Shown here: positions 22,690 to 35,644 of the stretch, piece after piece
Position numbering within the stretch: position 1 is the stretch's first letter
Layout: each line of letters begins with the position of its first letter
Source of the DNA: Coenobita brevimanus
Taxonomy: Eukaryota; Arthropoda; Malacostraca; Decapoda; Coenobitidae
DNA length: 64,000 nt
Direction: 5' to 3'
Assembly (NCBI GenBank): GCA_032717465.1
Contig: CM064684.1
Coordinates: 2,504,501-2,568,500, forward strand
Position numbers and translations under genes: made by a program
The notes under the pieces: generated by a model
Seen by the model: only the letters and a program-made list of their open reading frames with translations
Told to the model about the DNA's origin: nothing
The model's database searches: none

Positions 22690-23734
22690 AAAAAACAAAT
22701 CCAACAGGACCAACATACACAAGAGGGTACAAACTGAGTGCATGGCTACAAGACCGTAAGTGCTGATCAAGTAATGGCATCTCTCGAACTGCCATCCCTA
22801 CTATTCGACCCTGTATCAATGCCAATATGTACAATGTAAAAAAAAAAATGTCCTAAAATTATTAGTTCAGTACTGCAAGTTTGTCAAAAATAAACGTAAA
22901 TGGTGTTGTCTAACGTTATAACCACAGAAATGCCGGTAATCCTCAAGAATACACTGGACCACCTTATTTCCTGGTCTTCGGTAATCCTTACAGGGACATG
23001 GAACCACCTTATTATGCAGTTTTCTCTTTTTCTTTAACTACCTTAGTTCTTTGTGATTCTTGGCGTATTTCCCGAGTGTGTTCGTCGAAGGGATTCCCTA
23101 AATGCCTATAATCGGCTAAAACAAAAATGCGACACACTGACCTAAGACTTTGAATTAGTGGCATTTAAGCTGCTGATGCGCTAAGTTCATCGGAGAAGGG
23201 CTGTCACTTAAAAAATTAAAAATAAAATATTCTCGTTCTTTCGTTGTCCAAACCACAGACACCACAACACCCACCGGCTGCGGCAGTCATTACCGAATCG
23301 GCACTATTAATTGGAAAATGTTATAATTTTTATCACCACATAGGTTCATACATACTAAATTATTTGAAATCCGGTCATTCTTTTAATTAATAAAAAAATC
23401 AGGATTCAGACCGAAAAAACTAGCGGAAGTGTACGCATATAGGTCGCCACTGGCTTTGACTGACTTGTTTGCATAAATATTGACTGAAAATGCAAATAAA
23501 TGTATTGACAGGCATATTATAACATCGATAGTTTAGCAATTATCTTTACATATATTTCAAGTTTTTGGGATTTGCGGGGTGTGTTTTCGAGCCATGTTAG
23601 GGGCAGTAGTGAGTTAACTGTTTCTTGGCGTCTGGGACAGGTAGAGCGGTAGAGAAGAAACTCAAATATTTGCCCTGGAAGGAGCGGCTCGAGACACTCA
23701 CACGTCTCGTATTCTCTCTCTCTAGTATGGGGGT
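22690..23734. other. Unassigned
   Basis: A short direct repeat (GGTAATCCT...GACCACCTTATT / GGTAATCCT...AACCACCTTATT) lies at 22935-23015. No gene is recognised. Confidence 0.45.
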
Positions 23735-23895
23735 CAGGGTGGCTCAGTGGTAGAGTGCCTGACTCGAGACCGAAGGGTCGTGAGTTCGCGCCCCGCCCGG
23801 GTAGCTGCCCTGCTGGGAGAGGTAGTGCTTCTGTCACCTTGCGGGGCTGTATCAAGGTTTAGCTCGAGAAATTCATTTCACTATATAAAAAATTC
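23735..23895 (+). repeat. tRNA-derived SINE
   Basis: GGGTGGCTCAGTGGTAGAGTG is an A-box-like D arm and GTGAGTTCGCGCCCCG a B-box-like T arm, spaced as in tRNA. The T stem has one mismatch and the anticodon arm does not pair, so this is not a functional tRNA. The head resembles the minus-strand element at 58040-58436. A body of about 90 bp follows. Confidence 0.7.
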
Positions 23896-24339
23896 CCAAA
23901 AAATCTCGTGTCGAACAAAGTTCACTAGGGGGCGGTATTCCAGAACAGTTAGGAGGCTTACCACGATACCACTTCCTTACCAATTTATATATGATTCTGC
24001 TCTGTTACTATTGTGTTATGTAATCTTTGTCGGTACTCAAATGACGTAAGAAGCACACCAGGGGATATTAATTAGTTTGAAAAATAAATCGAAGATGTGA
24101 GACGGAGAGGGAGCGTTGTGGTGTTGGAGGCCAGGCCCGGGGGTGTTAAGGCCATGATGGCCATCACTCACCAACCAACCTCATATGATCCTCTGATGAG
24201 ACGGTGCTGTCATCGCCTCAGACTGGGACTCATGTTGTTATGCTACACCCTTTTACTACTCTAAGACTACTTATCACCCACGTATGCAACATACCTTACA
24301 AATGCCTGTATAGTTTATGACATACTATAGCTCATTCAT
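23896..24339. other. Unassigned
   Basis: Nothing is recognised beyond short simple repeats. Confidence 0.4.
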
Positions 24340-24450
24340 TCATTCATTGCCAGACGCCATGTATCCCAAACGGGGTGGCCAACGGCTTAGAGTTAATTGT
24401 TTTACAGGGAGGGGCATTAATCATTGTTTGATAAAGGGGGTGTGGCTTAG
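24340..24450 (-). mobile_element. SINE-like element sharing the RTE 3' tail
   Basis: On the minus strand ATGCCCCTCCCTGTAAAACA and TTAACTCTAAGCCGTTGGCC precede the RTE terminus GGCCACCCCGTTTGGGATAC. The tail is (AATG)4 rather than (GATA)n. Confidence 0.6.
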
Positions 24451-24599
24451 TTCACCCAGCCCTACCAGCTGAGTTGGGTTGGGTGGAATAAAAAAAGGAC
24501 GCGTACCCAGCATGTAGAAAAGGTCCATACAACATAGCACACATAAAGAAGCACTACAAAGCATGCTTCACTAAGACACAAACATCAATTGTGTACGGA

Positions 24600-24705
24600 A
24601 TCTATGGGACAAACCCATAGGGGCTTGTATGCAGTTGATGAATCTGCTTGGTCAGGTGCATCGGGGTTAAAGAGAAGTAACAACCAGCTACTTGTATACA
24701 GGATG
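24600..24705 (+). repeat. Repeat H fragment
   Basis: GCAGTTGATGAATCTGCTTG and the following GGTCAGGTGCATCGGGGTTA match the 3' part of repeat H at 50150-50215. Confidence 0.5.
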
Positions 24706-27475
24706 TGAGCTTGGCCCCAGCTATCTTTTCTCCGTATCTACTTTTTATGTAGGGCATTTTTGGACACACTGATGTTCTTTGCACACACCACCACCTCTTC
24801 CAAATTGTGTCGAATGCTGTAGCTATGTATACTTCGTTTACATTATTATTATTATTTTTTTTACATCATTTAGACATCCATTCTTCCTAAACGTATTATC
24901 GTGCATTCTTTTCCTTCCATCATTTTTCACCAGTAGAACTTCTATCCAATGTACTGTATGCTGTGTGGCTGGTCAGGTGTGTGCATATGTTCACCTGATA
25001 CATGAAGTATAATACTGGAACTCTGTACACTTCAAGGACATTGCCACTGAACAGTAAATGTACACCATTCAAGTGTATTTGTAACTGTCTTACATGTGAC
25101 ATCCAGTAGTACAAGGGCATATCAACCATAATCAGGTAATGGTTGTTTTGCCCATGTTCTGCATTACTCATATACCGTATGAGTATGATACATAATTATC
25201 ATCATGCATCAAAGTTCCTTCCACCAGCCAGCCATGGTGAGAATGTAAATCCTGTAAGTTTCAGTCCATTAAACAGCTACAGCATATGTATGAATTTCCT
25301 ACAGATGCTGTGTGGATTAAGATTCATAAGAATATTTTGGGCTTGCTATGTTGCAGATTGTTAAGAAGATAAACAGTAATGGTACTTTGTTGCTTGTTTG
25401 GCAGAAGAGACTTTTACACTGGGCCCCATACAAGAGTGACACACCCAGGGCCAGCTACCCTAAGACTGTAATTAATTATGACTGATGTCAAAAGCAGCCA
25501 CTCCATTGATACTCAAAGCATTTCATTCACCATCTTGTGACCTCACTCAGACAGGCTGGGATTAATGAGCATGACCAGTTTTCAGTTTAATATAACAGAA
25601 CATACAAGCTGTGTACTGTACAATAAAACTATGGTTACTTAGCTTGTACAAAAAATGAAGGAAATAAACAACAACCTCCATTTAACTTCTGACTTGTACT
25701 CCACCCTTTCCCTTCCCTCCCCTCAACACAGGATTCTTCTAATGATATATTTTGTTCTATTCTTGCTACCACCAGATAATTTTACTCAACTTTGGAGACA
25801 CTTTTACAACTGGAGGGGTTAGATATAGCCTTCGTTACTACAGGTTTGCTCTAATTTGAATAAAGTCATCTGATAGTAAAAATAAAATATAGTGCAGTAC
25901 AGTACAGTAATAGGTAACAACTGAAGAGTTTAACTGCTTCACTATGATGCCACCTTATCCACTGTATTCTTGCTACTCTTGGACTATTTTATTTGACTTA
26001 GTTGAAATTTTTCCAACTGCAGGGGAAGCTGAATAAAATAGTCTGGAGGAAGGGGGGGGAGGACATATAGAAGGGGTCAATTCAGGATTATTATTACTTT
26101 ATTAACTTGGCAATATACCATATTGTACTATAAGGAAGGATCACATACCTGCTTAGCCCCTAGGCTGAGGCGGCCCTAAAAATTTCCTATGTCTGTGGTG
26201 CAGGAAAACGGGTTTTAAAAATCATGTTTCATCATGTGTTTTGACCCAAACAAGATAGCATTTTTTTCAGGAAAAGTTTACTCTCCACACCGACAATTCA
26301 CAACCCAATTATCAAGCATAAGCATGCAGTTGGCACAAGAAAATTACCGAAAAGTTCACAATTTATCACATGGTTCTTCCAGAATATACTGTACAATGCG
26401 TCTACCAATCGGCATTTCCGGAATGCTATATGCGGCCGAGGAGTTAAATGAGATTCTCAACTCTATATACTGTACTGTACTTACTTAGCTGGTTTAACAT
26501 AACACTGCATAACATAATGACACCCTAGTGGGTGATAAGCCTTTATGAAGGATGCATCACTAGTTACATTTAAAATTCCCCCATTTAGATCATGAGTCAG
26601 ATTAAGTCCTATAATGAAAAATTTGGTATATAACCCATTGAACACAAAGTCTTTTAAAAATTTACTCTTGCTCTCTTATTTTATTCAGCAAAAGACCTTT
26701 AACAGTGAAGGGGAATTTGAAGGCTATATCAAACCACTACCCTCGGAAAAGTGTTTCCCCAGGTGGATAAGACTCTGGTGGTTCTAAGAAAATAATGTCA
26801 TAATGAAAAAGTTAACTACCAATGTATACAGGGGCAGAACAAACAGCTAAATTTTTGCTTGGAGTGACGTAAGAGGATGTGTAACACCTCTTCGTTAGTG
26901 ATTTATCTTGCATATTATACCTTAACATGCTCTTGTCAGTTACTCATACAGTTTGACAGGTGGAGTCACGTATCAGGCTTTGAAACACTTCTTTCTTAGC
27001 CATTTCCTTCGCATGGTATACCCTGACAGTCTCTTGTATGGTACTTATACAGTTTCAATATCGACTTAGTTTGTATCACATACATGAGGATACTAAGGCG
27101 TAATGTGCAAAATAAAAGATGGTGATGTGAAAGCTTCAAAGCGTCTTGAAATATCACCCTGAATTACGGGTAACGTTTGCCTTCTTCACAAAATCCTCCT
27201 TATCTGTCAGGGAAGTGGTCCATAATAACAGCTTTTCCCTCTTTATATCCCTATTTTTTTTTACTAACTGGTACTGTAAATAACGGGAAAATGGCATATC
27301 AACTTATCACCTTTATACGTAGCACTGGAACATTTAACAGGAAATTTTTGGTAAATTACTTTGGACATAATCCCCCTTAGAAAAAAAAAAAAAAAAAAAA
27401 GCTCAAGGCCACAATTAGTTACTGTAAAATTGGCCATAAATCTAACTTGCCAGCCTTCAAAATATCTATCAATCT
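24706..27475. other. Unassigned with repeats D/E
   Basis: Fragments of repeat E (TACCACCAGATAATTTTACTC and CTGGAGGGGTTA) occur near 25740-25830 and 26670-26745. Repeat D (TAACACCTCTTCGTTAGTGA and CATATTATACCTTAACATGC) occurs near 26880-27060 in two diverged tandem copies. No gene is recognised. Confidence 0.5.
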
Positions 27476-27607
27476 ATCTACTGCCAGATGCCTTAATCCT
27501 GTTTGGGGTGGCTACAAATGAATCACATTCATGTTACCTGTCCTCTAACATTCAGTTGCCCTCCCTCTGGCTTACAGTCCCCTCTCTCATCTACCTCTCC
27601 ATTCCAC
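27476..27607 (-). mobile_element. RTE 3' end, 5'-truncated
   Basis: TATCTACTGCCAGATGCCTT and CCTGTTTGGGGTGGCTACAA mark the terminus. It is more diverged than the 35269 copy. Confidence 0.82.
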
Positions 27608-28589
27608 CATATTTTAATGCACCAGTTGTATGGTAAAAGCTGACATTATGGAGCACATCCCTGACAATTCCCTTCATTCCAGCCTAAGAATGCTGTAAAT
27701 CTAAGGAAGCAGAGGCTGAAATTAGGGGGTTCCTATTGTACTTCTTATAACATCTGTCACTTCACCGTATCACAGCAACGTAAGTAGTGCTCTGAAAATT
27801 ACCTGTCACATGTATACAGGCAATCACAATTTTCCCTTTTACTGTACTGTGCTGGCAATTATAGGCATGCTTAAGTACGAAACTGTTAGCAATAATATAT
27901 CATGGTAATGCCCAGGAAGTTATTATTAAAAAAAACAAAAACAACAACACCCAAAGAGGAACCACCACAAGATCATGACACCAGTTTCTTAAACTCATCC
28001 CCTCACCACAACTGAGGTACAAAATAAATTGCTTTCATTTATAAAACACTTAAATTCAAATTAGAGGCTGCTCTTTTTAAACCATGTGTATGTAGTATAT
28101 AGCACAGAAAGTCACTCATTTGTACAGCTGACATCAAAAGCACTGTCACATGTCCTGCTTGTTTCTCCATGATCTTTGAAAATTAGTCTTGTAAATCCAC
28201 AGCAAATGACAATGACAATGTTCTCTGGCCAAATATAGTTATCAGTGTCACCCACATCTCAATACCCACACGTATTTTCAAAACCCGTAGAGAGAGAAAA
28301 GCTGGAGATGATGGCATGATTTTTGATGCCAACTGTACAATCATTCTCAGCAACAAACTTCTATGTATGGTATTTCTCTTGCCAATAAATAACCATATAA
28401 ACTAACCAATAATATTACAAATGATATAAAACTATGTGGTAGCATAGCCCTGGGCCCCCAAAAAGGTTACAGGACACTGGCTTTTACAAAATCTCTGGAA
28501 TGTTGACTTTCAAACACAACAGCTGCAACACAGTCAGTAATTACCAGAACAACACCACCTGAGTTCAGTTAGTTAAGGCTTGGAAGGAT
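27608..28589. other. Unassigned
   Basis: AT-rich, with no recognised gene or named repeat. Confidence 0.4.
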
Positions 28590-28727
28590 TAGATTAGGTT
28601 TATTATAATGTTATATTAGGTTGTGTTAGGTTTTTTAATACTTTTTTTTTCCAAGACAAGATTGGCTGATACTTAACCCAACCCACCCAAATCTAATCAA
28701 ACCCAACCCAACCCAACCTAAACCAAT
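28590..28727. repeat. Imperfect inverted repeat of TTAGG/CCTAA-like units
   Basis: The left arm has TTAGATTAGGTTT, TATTAGGTTGTGTTAGGTT; the right arm has AACCCAACCCAACCTAAACC and AATCTAA. A T-rich loop separates them. It may be a folded MITE end or telomere-like satellite debris. Confidence 0.55.
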
Positions 28728-28920
28728 CTAATGCTTCTCTTTGGAATTCATTTCCCCAGATTAGCTCCCCCCCAGACTTCAACCACAGCAGTTCAAGTCC
28801 AACTGTTACAGATTTTCTGTGAATGGAGGACACGTGTCATCTTGTGTCTGGCTTTTTTTCTTTTTTTTTTCCTGTATTAAATTTGCCTTTCCTTCCTCTG
28901 TTCATCTTCTGTATTAAAAC
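28728..28920 (+). mobile_element. 3' tail of the CR1/jockey-like LINE
   Basis: TCTTTGGAATTCATTTCCCC, TTCAAGTCCAACTGTTACAGA and GGAGGACACGTGTCATCTTG match 57765-57925 of the LINE in the zinc-finger intron, ending in a T-rich and TTCCTTCCTCTGTTCA stretch. Confidence 0.75.
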
Positions 28921-29484
28921 TCAGATGCAGTGTTCCTGATAATTACCCGACAGTCTTTCAAAACACACACTAACATACACTGGAAGCCTAAGGAACAATG
29001 CTCAGCTGCTATCTAGAAGTCCTTAAACCACTTACTAACACTGGCAAAATATTCAACACTTATCTACACACCTACTTTTCCAAACCAATATGCCCATAAA
29101 TTTGTAAACAATGAGACAACAAGAAAACAGGGTGTGGGTTGCATTTAAGGGGGAACCTGTTTATATTTCAATCAGTCAGTGTCCTCTTAACACAGTCTAA
29201 TTTTCTGCCCATTGATATTACCTTTGAGGCATTAACAATATGAGTGACCTAAAATTACAGTACAATAGAAATTAAACTCATCTGTGTATACAAAGGGACA
29301 ATGAGTTTTCACCACAATACATTTATTAAACATTTCTGCAACTGCAAGAAATCATACTCCCATACTGAATTTGTGTTTACTAAGAAGATATAACAGTTTC
29401 AGCCCCACTTGGACCCTCTTTAGGTATGAAGTGGGGTCAAGTTGGCTGAAACTATTGCATCCTAATAAGAAATTCAACTTTAAG

Positions 29485-29610
29485 GCAAGTGTGTTTGGGT
29501 TTTGCAAGTACAGTACACTGTATTGGGTTTTGAAAGTGTGTTTGGATTTTTGTGTGTTTGGGTTTTGCAAGTGTGTTTGAGTTTTGAAGTGTTTGGGTTT
29601 TGCATGATAA
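29485..29610. repeat. Minisatellite of GTGTTTGGGTTTTGCAA units
   Basis: Five to six imperfect 17-18-bp units are interrupted once by GTACAGTACACTGTATT. The Lys-Pro-Asn-like peptides in this stretch are translations of the repeat. Confidence 0.85.
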
Positions 29611-29934
29611 ATAAAGGCCCAGTGCCCCTTTAAACACAACACACACCAGTCACAGCACCAGAAGAACTCAACAAAGGACTATGGTTGGCAGAAAATGTGG
29701 TTCTATGTACAAAAAGGTTATGACTCCATGGGAATGATAATAAAGTAATAACTGTACAAATCTCTGCACCATATAAACACCAAGTGGGGATCATTATTTC
29801 CTATACATTTTTTTCTTGTACCTGAATAATTACACCAATAACTGTAATACTAAACTGTTTACACTAATGATCTTTATGTAGATTCACAAACTAACTCACA
29901 ATCTCTTCCTTGTTGTAACTATGAATTGTGGTAC

Positions 29935-30112
29935 TGGAGAGGGATGCCTTCATGTGGTGGCACTGATATAACCAGGCTTCTCCACTGCCTGATTGTATAA
30001 ATGTCCCTCAAGCACTTCCCTATCCCCCAAATGGAGGATGGCAGACTGCAGAAGGGCAGCGTAAGCCTGTAGTCCACTGGGTTCACATTTCCGCCACTAC
30101 CAAGTATGATTA
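29935..30112 (-). repeat. Repeat B copy
   Basis: Minus orientation: GGAGAGGGATGCCTTCATGT through CAGTCCACTGGGTTCACATT-like sequence, with all landmarks present. Confidence 0.85.
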
Positions 30113-30449
30113 GCTTAAGCAGGAAGGAGAAGGAAGACAGACATAAGATCTCCCACCTCCCTTGATCATCCTGTTATATACATTAAAAAATAATAATAAT
30201 AATTACAACAGGGAATGATTATAAGTTTCTTTGTATATCAATATCTATAACTTCATTCACTACGTAATTTATGCCATTAATCTCCATATCATACGTGCAT
30301 CAGAAACAAAATACAGTTCTCTGGCAATTTATCAAAAACAGTGTACAGTAAAATGACAAATGCTACCTCAGTCATATCAACTGTTTACAACCATGGCTTT
30401 AATTCTCCAAATACTTCAGAAAACAATTTACAGGCAATTCCTCACTCAA

Positions 30450-30742
30450 AGTAGAAGTAGTAGTTGTAGTAGTAGGCAATTCCTCACTCAAAGTAGTAGT
30501 TGTAGTAGTAGCAGTAGCACAGTAGTTAAAGTAGTAGTAGTAGTGGTCTCAGGTTCATCAGAAATGCAAACCCAGTGGACTGCAGGATTATTATTCCCTT
30601 TCTCCTGCAGTCCACCATCCTTCTTTTGGGGGCATAGGGATGTACTATAGCTGAGGGATGTTTGATGTTTGTATAACCAGGCAGTTGAGGCACTCAGTTA
30701 TATCAGTGCCACTGCATGAAGGCACCCCTCTCCAGCACCCAC
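30450..30742 (+). repeat. Repeat B copy preceded by duplicated (GTA)n
   Basis: A 38-bp unit (GGCAATTCCTCACTCAAAGT + GTAGTTGTAGTAGTA) is duplicated at 30433-30510, then a (GTA)n leads straight into GGTCTCAGGTTCATCAGAAA and the whole of repeat B. Confidence 0.85.
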
Positions 30743-30869
30743 TCAGAGTAGTTTCATGATTACAGTTTCATGGCCAGGACAATCCTAATATTATTTTTCA
30801 GCTACTGCCAGACAAGCTTATTAAGCAGAGTGTCATACGAGCCTAAGAGCTTATGAATTACTACTTGAA

Positions 30870-31070
30870 ATAGATGCTGGAGAGGGATGCCTTCATGTGG
30901 TGGCACTGATATAAGCAGATGACTTGGCTGCTTGATTACAAATGTCCCTCAACTACTTCCCTATCCTCAAAAGGAGGATGGTGGACTGCTGGGGAAGGGT
31001 AGCTAAGCCTGCAATGTACTGTATCAGATTCACACTTTGGTGAGCCTGGGACCACAATGATAAAAACAAC
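30870..31070 (-). repeat. Repeat B copy
   Basis: Minus orientation, about 130 bp from the previous plus-strand copy, so the pair forms an inverted repeat (30540-30742 / 30870-31070). Confidence 0.85.
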
Positions 31071-34000
31071 AACCTTTCATTTCCAGCTGCTCATCACTCA
31101 CTATAAAGCTATTTTGAAATCACAAGTTACTGTCTGTGTTATTGTTTGTCTGTGTTCAAGTTTAATTCAAAGGTGGTTGCTGTTGCTCTACCTTGGTTTG
31201 TCTAGCTGAGAAGACTCATCTGCCAAAAGCAAGCAGCTGCCTTTCTGTGGCAGACAGCGTCTCATCAGGGTTGGAATAAGGTCTTTCCATGTGGCGACGT
31301 GCAGGGGAATGTGAATCAATTACAAATTTATTTCACCTGGAAGTAGAAATTTACCATCACACCACCTAGAGTATACTTTGAGTGAGGAAGACTGCCCGTA
31401 TGCCTTATAAACAACTTCACACTTAGTACAGTACTGAGGAAATGAAAAGGCAAGATGTTCTGAGAGGACGGCATGAAGGTGAGTGAGGAGCGGACAGTGT
31501 TTGGCAGTCAGGAGAACAAGCAACACATGTCAAGAAAATAATAATAATAATAATTTCACAGACCTACAGTAATAATAAAAAAAGCTGCCCCATAACTTAG
31601 AGAATATGGAAGGAATTAACAAAGTCAATGTCAGCATTAAACTTGAGGAACTACACTAAAATGAGTCATCTGAGTATGTAATGCATTTATCACTGCTGTA
31701 TGTTCAGTTAACCAGTGTGGACTCACTCAATTAACCTCTTCAGTACAATGATGGCATTATTTCATTCTTGGTAGCCAGATAATTTTACTCAGCAAAGAAC
31801 CCTCACAGTGGAGGGGTTATAACATTTCCAGTAACACGTAAACTGCAGTTCAGGGAAATTACCATAAAAAAACAAAAATTTTAGTCTACTCCAAGTGACT
31901 TTTGGGTAATAAAGGCTCATAGAGATTGTGATGAGGCATTTGTGTACAAAATTATAGATCAGTGTGTGTCACAGTTTTGACACAAATTTCCTGAAGCTGT
32001 TTTTCAGCAAAACAAATATATATTTTATATCAGCAGAAACATGTTACATGACAGAAGTGAGGAAACTGAAATATATGTGTACAGTACCATATAAGTTTCC
32101 AAGTCAATATCTACTGAGCACCAGTAAACAAGACGCAGGATATTCATTTCTAAATGTTCTACTGTATACTGAGGTACACTGCAGTCTGGGCTACATCTTT
32201 TACCGAGGTAAGAGGCAGTTTATATGTTAACTTCTTTAGTGCATTAAATCTACTAGTTAATTCTTGCTAATGCCAGATACCTTTTTTTTTTTTTTTTTTA
32301 AATAGTAAAGAGAGATCCCTCACTGTGAAGAGGTTAACTGCTTGAGGACCCACATACCAATCTGATGTCACAGTTTAAGAGGCAGATGTGATGATTCCTG
32401 GCATGGCACAATCATGGCACTTACATAAAACAATTTGGCACAAACAATAAACTTGTATGATCAACAAAACGGGAACCTGATTTCCTGCTGGTCAGGAGTT
32501 AAAAAGCCTGTCTCCCCACAATAGTACATACACATACATACATTCCGGCTGACAAATCTATGGCAAACTTAACTTCCGGTTGACATATATACAGCAAACT
32601 TAACTTGAATGCTTTAAGAATGCTTTAACTCTACACATTCCTTATTACACATAAGTAGAGAACATTGTACATTTCCCTATAGTCCTTCGCACTATGATTT
32701 AGAACTCCATTCTTGTTAAATTTCGGAGCCAAATAAGATCCTGAGAACATACTTGGCTTTCCCTCCAACATACGCTACAAGCCCTTCTTAATACTGTAAT
32801 CCTTTACCTAATTTTAAGTATAGTCCATGAATTGATTATCTTCCTAAATTTCAACAAATACACTTTGGAAAAACTGAACCATCTGAGACACTCAGATGTT
32901 GGCTATTTTTTGCTAGTTTTAAATAATCTTCAGACAAAGCTAAGTGTATAGTGATTCAAATGCAATGAAGTTAAAGTCATCTACTATACACAGACTAAGA
33001 CTTACAAGGGAAAATGTTGGCGACCACCCACTCAATCACAAAATAAATGTACAAAGATGCCAATCAAATCTCACACAAGTTCATGGCATTGCCCAGCCAC
33101 CCGGGCTGAGGCTAAACATTCACACAGCAAACTTTACACTTAGAAAAGTACAATAATGGAAGCAATGCATACCTGAAGAGCACGACAGTAATCATAGTGT
33201 CTTGTGTGCGTGTCTTAACCCTCTCACACACCTGTCAATAACTTAACTAGCATATGAGGATTTGACATGCTGCTGAACACTTTTTTAAACAGCATAGTTG
33301 TGTGGCAGTTATCTGTATTTGTTTATAAAATCATACCTCTATCTTAGGAAAGGATTAGTCTCTCTAGTATGTACTCACCCTCCCAAAATACAGTACAAGA
33401 GAAATATACAACCAATTTACAATGTTATGTATTTTTTTTCTTTTCTGAATGTTCTACTCACAAATATTACTTTTTAGTTACAAAATTACCAGATAGAAAA
33501 ACTGATAAAAACTGGCCAAAGCTCACTGTATTTCTTTCTATTTCCTGATCTGGGTTCACTGTCAAGAGCCAAATTAGTCTTTAATATCACATATACAGTA
33601 AGTTTGTGTCAGGGTGCATGAAGGGGTTAAGTAAGCTTCAATCTGATAACAGCTCTGAATAAAATATTTATAGAACCAACTGCCACTTATTGAACCTGAA
33701 GAAAACAATCGCTTAACAAAAAACGGGAAAAAAAATCATGTGCAACACTTCCTTCTAAGTTACACAAGTCAACTTTGCACAAGCACAGTGCATTATAAAT
33801 TAACTTTCCAGACATCCCAATAAACACTTTTAAACAATATAAATCTGATTAACTAATAACCTTGGAAGTATTTCACAGTCAACAAATGCTCTTAACATAA
33901 CAAATTTAAGTAAAGGTATTTCTTAAGAGTATACAGTATATATATAAGCGGCCTTCAGTCTGAGGCCAACAGGAGTGCAGTCACAATATAAAGTTCTGTC

Positions 34001-34615
34001 CATCTCCCACGGCATCTGAGACCCTCTTGGGCAAATTTAGTCCCCCACAACACAGTGCTAATTTTGACTCTCTTCGCCATATAACCAATAAGGCAGGTAC
34101 TTAAGAAAACTCATATAATCTGCCACACTGTGCCAAATGAGTCAATTTTCATGATAAACAGACTTCTTCTACTCCTCATTACCGGACTGCTCTTTCAACT
34201 TGTATGGCAGTGGCGTTGACAAGACTTGGTTTTGAATTCTTCACTTGTTTAATGCATGAACAGAGAACAGATCACTGTAATTTAATATTTTATTTTATTT
34301 ATTTATTTATTTTACTTTTTCCTGCTCTTGTCTAACACATGAACAAATGGAGAACACATCTCTGCAACCTATTTTTCAGTTTTGAATTATACTTATCAAA
34401 TGCATGAACAAAGGAAGAAAAATGGAGAAGAGATTCTTGCAATCTATCATGCACCTGGAAGACAGACATAACTTATAACCAAGAATACATGCATCAGTGA
34501 CAGGGATGCTACACAAATTTCAGGGTTATACAATACGTTCCTGAGTATTCAGAAATCCTGGAATGTGTTACGTACAGCACCACAACTGCTGACTTAGCTC
34601 TGGGGTGGTGGTGTT
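31071..34615. other. Unassigned, with two repeat-E fragments
   Basis: Repeat E is seen near 31735-31825 (AGCCAGATAATTTTACTCAGC, CAGTGGAGGGGTTA) and 32235-32345 (split by a poly-T run). No gene is recognised in the AT-rich remainder. Confidence 0.45.

Positions 34616-34695
<80 letters not shown>
34616..34695. repeat. (GT)n microsatellite
   Basis: About 38 uninterrupted GT units. Confidence 0.98.
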
Positions 34696-34696
<1 letters not shown>

Positions 34697-34739
34697 CTGT
34701 AGATCATTCAACTTAATGGGGTGGAGATAATTATTTTTT

Positions 34740-34925
34740 TATTTTTTGGCTCATTTCCTGTAGCTCACTGGCAGAATCAGACACTGCTACAGCTCTACAT
34801 TGTTTCCATGACACTTTCATCACCATAATGTGTTAATCTCTTGCTACAGCTCAGCATTCAAGATGGAGAGATGGCAATTTTAGGCCAAGTTAAAATGGAC
34901 ACAAGAGAGTAATCGCTACAGTAAG
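34740..34925 (-). repeat. Repeat C copy
   Basis: GTAGCTCACTGGCAGAATCA, GTGTTAATCTCTTGCTACAG and AGCATTCAAGATGGAGAGATG are shared with 42745-43010 and 44540-44690. The 3' part corresponds to the reverse of the 12095 and 13085 copies. Confidence 0.7.
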
Positions 34926-35257
34926 AGAAACTGAAAAGGTCCTTCACAATGGATCTAAATGCACCAACAGTATTAAGGGCAGCTCTGTACAGTTAGGGGC
35001 TGAAGTTCGCCTAATATTACACTGCATCTACTTCACCCTTTTGGCATCTTCAGTACTTTCATCCATGACGCACCATATCAATGTGAGAGTCATAAATGGA
35101 TAAAAATAACAAACTTTAATTAGCATATGAAGAGCAGAAGGTTTTAAGAAGCAGAAGTGTGAAATATTGGCAAACTTTTCTCCCTGACTGTACACCTTAA
35201 TCTTCACAATATCAATAAGAGTACTGTAGGTAGCCAAACATTTCACCTCTTCTGCTT

Positions 35258-35644
35258 CTCACTATACTATCTATCTATCTATCTATCTATTGCCAGACGC
35301 CTCAATCCCGTTTGGGGTGGCCACAAACAAATCGCCTCCAAATCGCCCTGTCCCCCGCCATTTCACTCCCCTGCTCCCAACTCACACCCCCCTCTCTCAT
35401 ATACCTCTCCACCCCATCTCTCCATCTCATCCTCGGCCTCCCCCTCCCTCTTTCCCCCTCCACCTCACTCACATACACTCTCTTCGTCAGTCTTTCACCC
35501 TCCATCCTCTCCACATGGCCAAACCACCTCAGTGTGTTCCTCATAACGCTTCCTATCACATCCACATCAACACCACAACGCTCCTTTATATCCTCATTCG
35601 TCAGCCTGTCTCTCCATGTGACTCCACAGGCTCCTCACTATACT
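35258..35644 (-). mobile_element. RTE insertion with target-site duplication
   Basis: The element (35269-35633) is flanked by the same 11 bases, CTCACTATACT, at 35258-35268 and 35634-35644. It reads on the minus strand as the RTE C-terminus (NTLRWFGHVERMEGERLTKR, then RGRGRPRMRWRDGVERYMRE) with one open frame. It ends in (GATA)n. The clean TSD and small divergence from the 20240 copy indicate a young 5'-truncated insertion. Confidence 0.93.

Noticed and set aside
23735..23805. Functional tRNA gene
   Set aside because: A- and B-box-like strings are present, but the anticodon stem does not pair and the acceptor stem is absent; best read as a SINE head.
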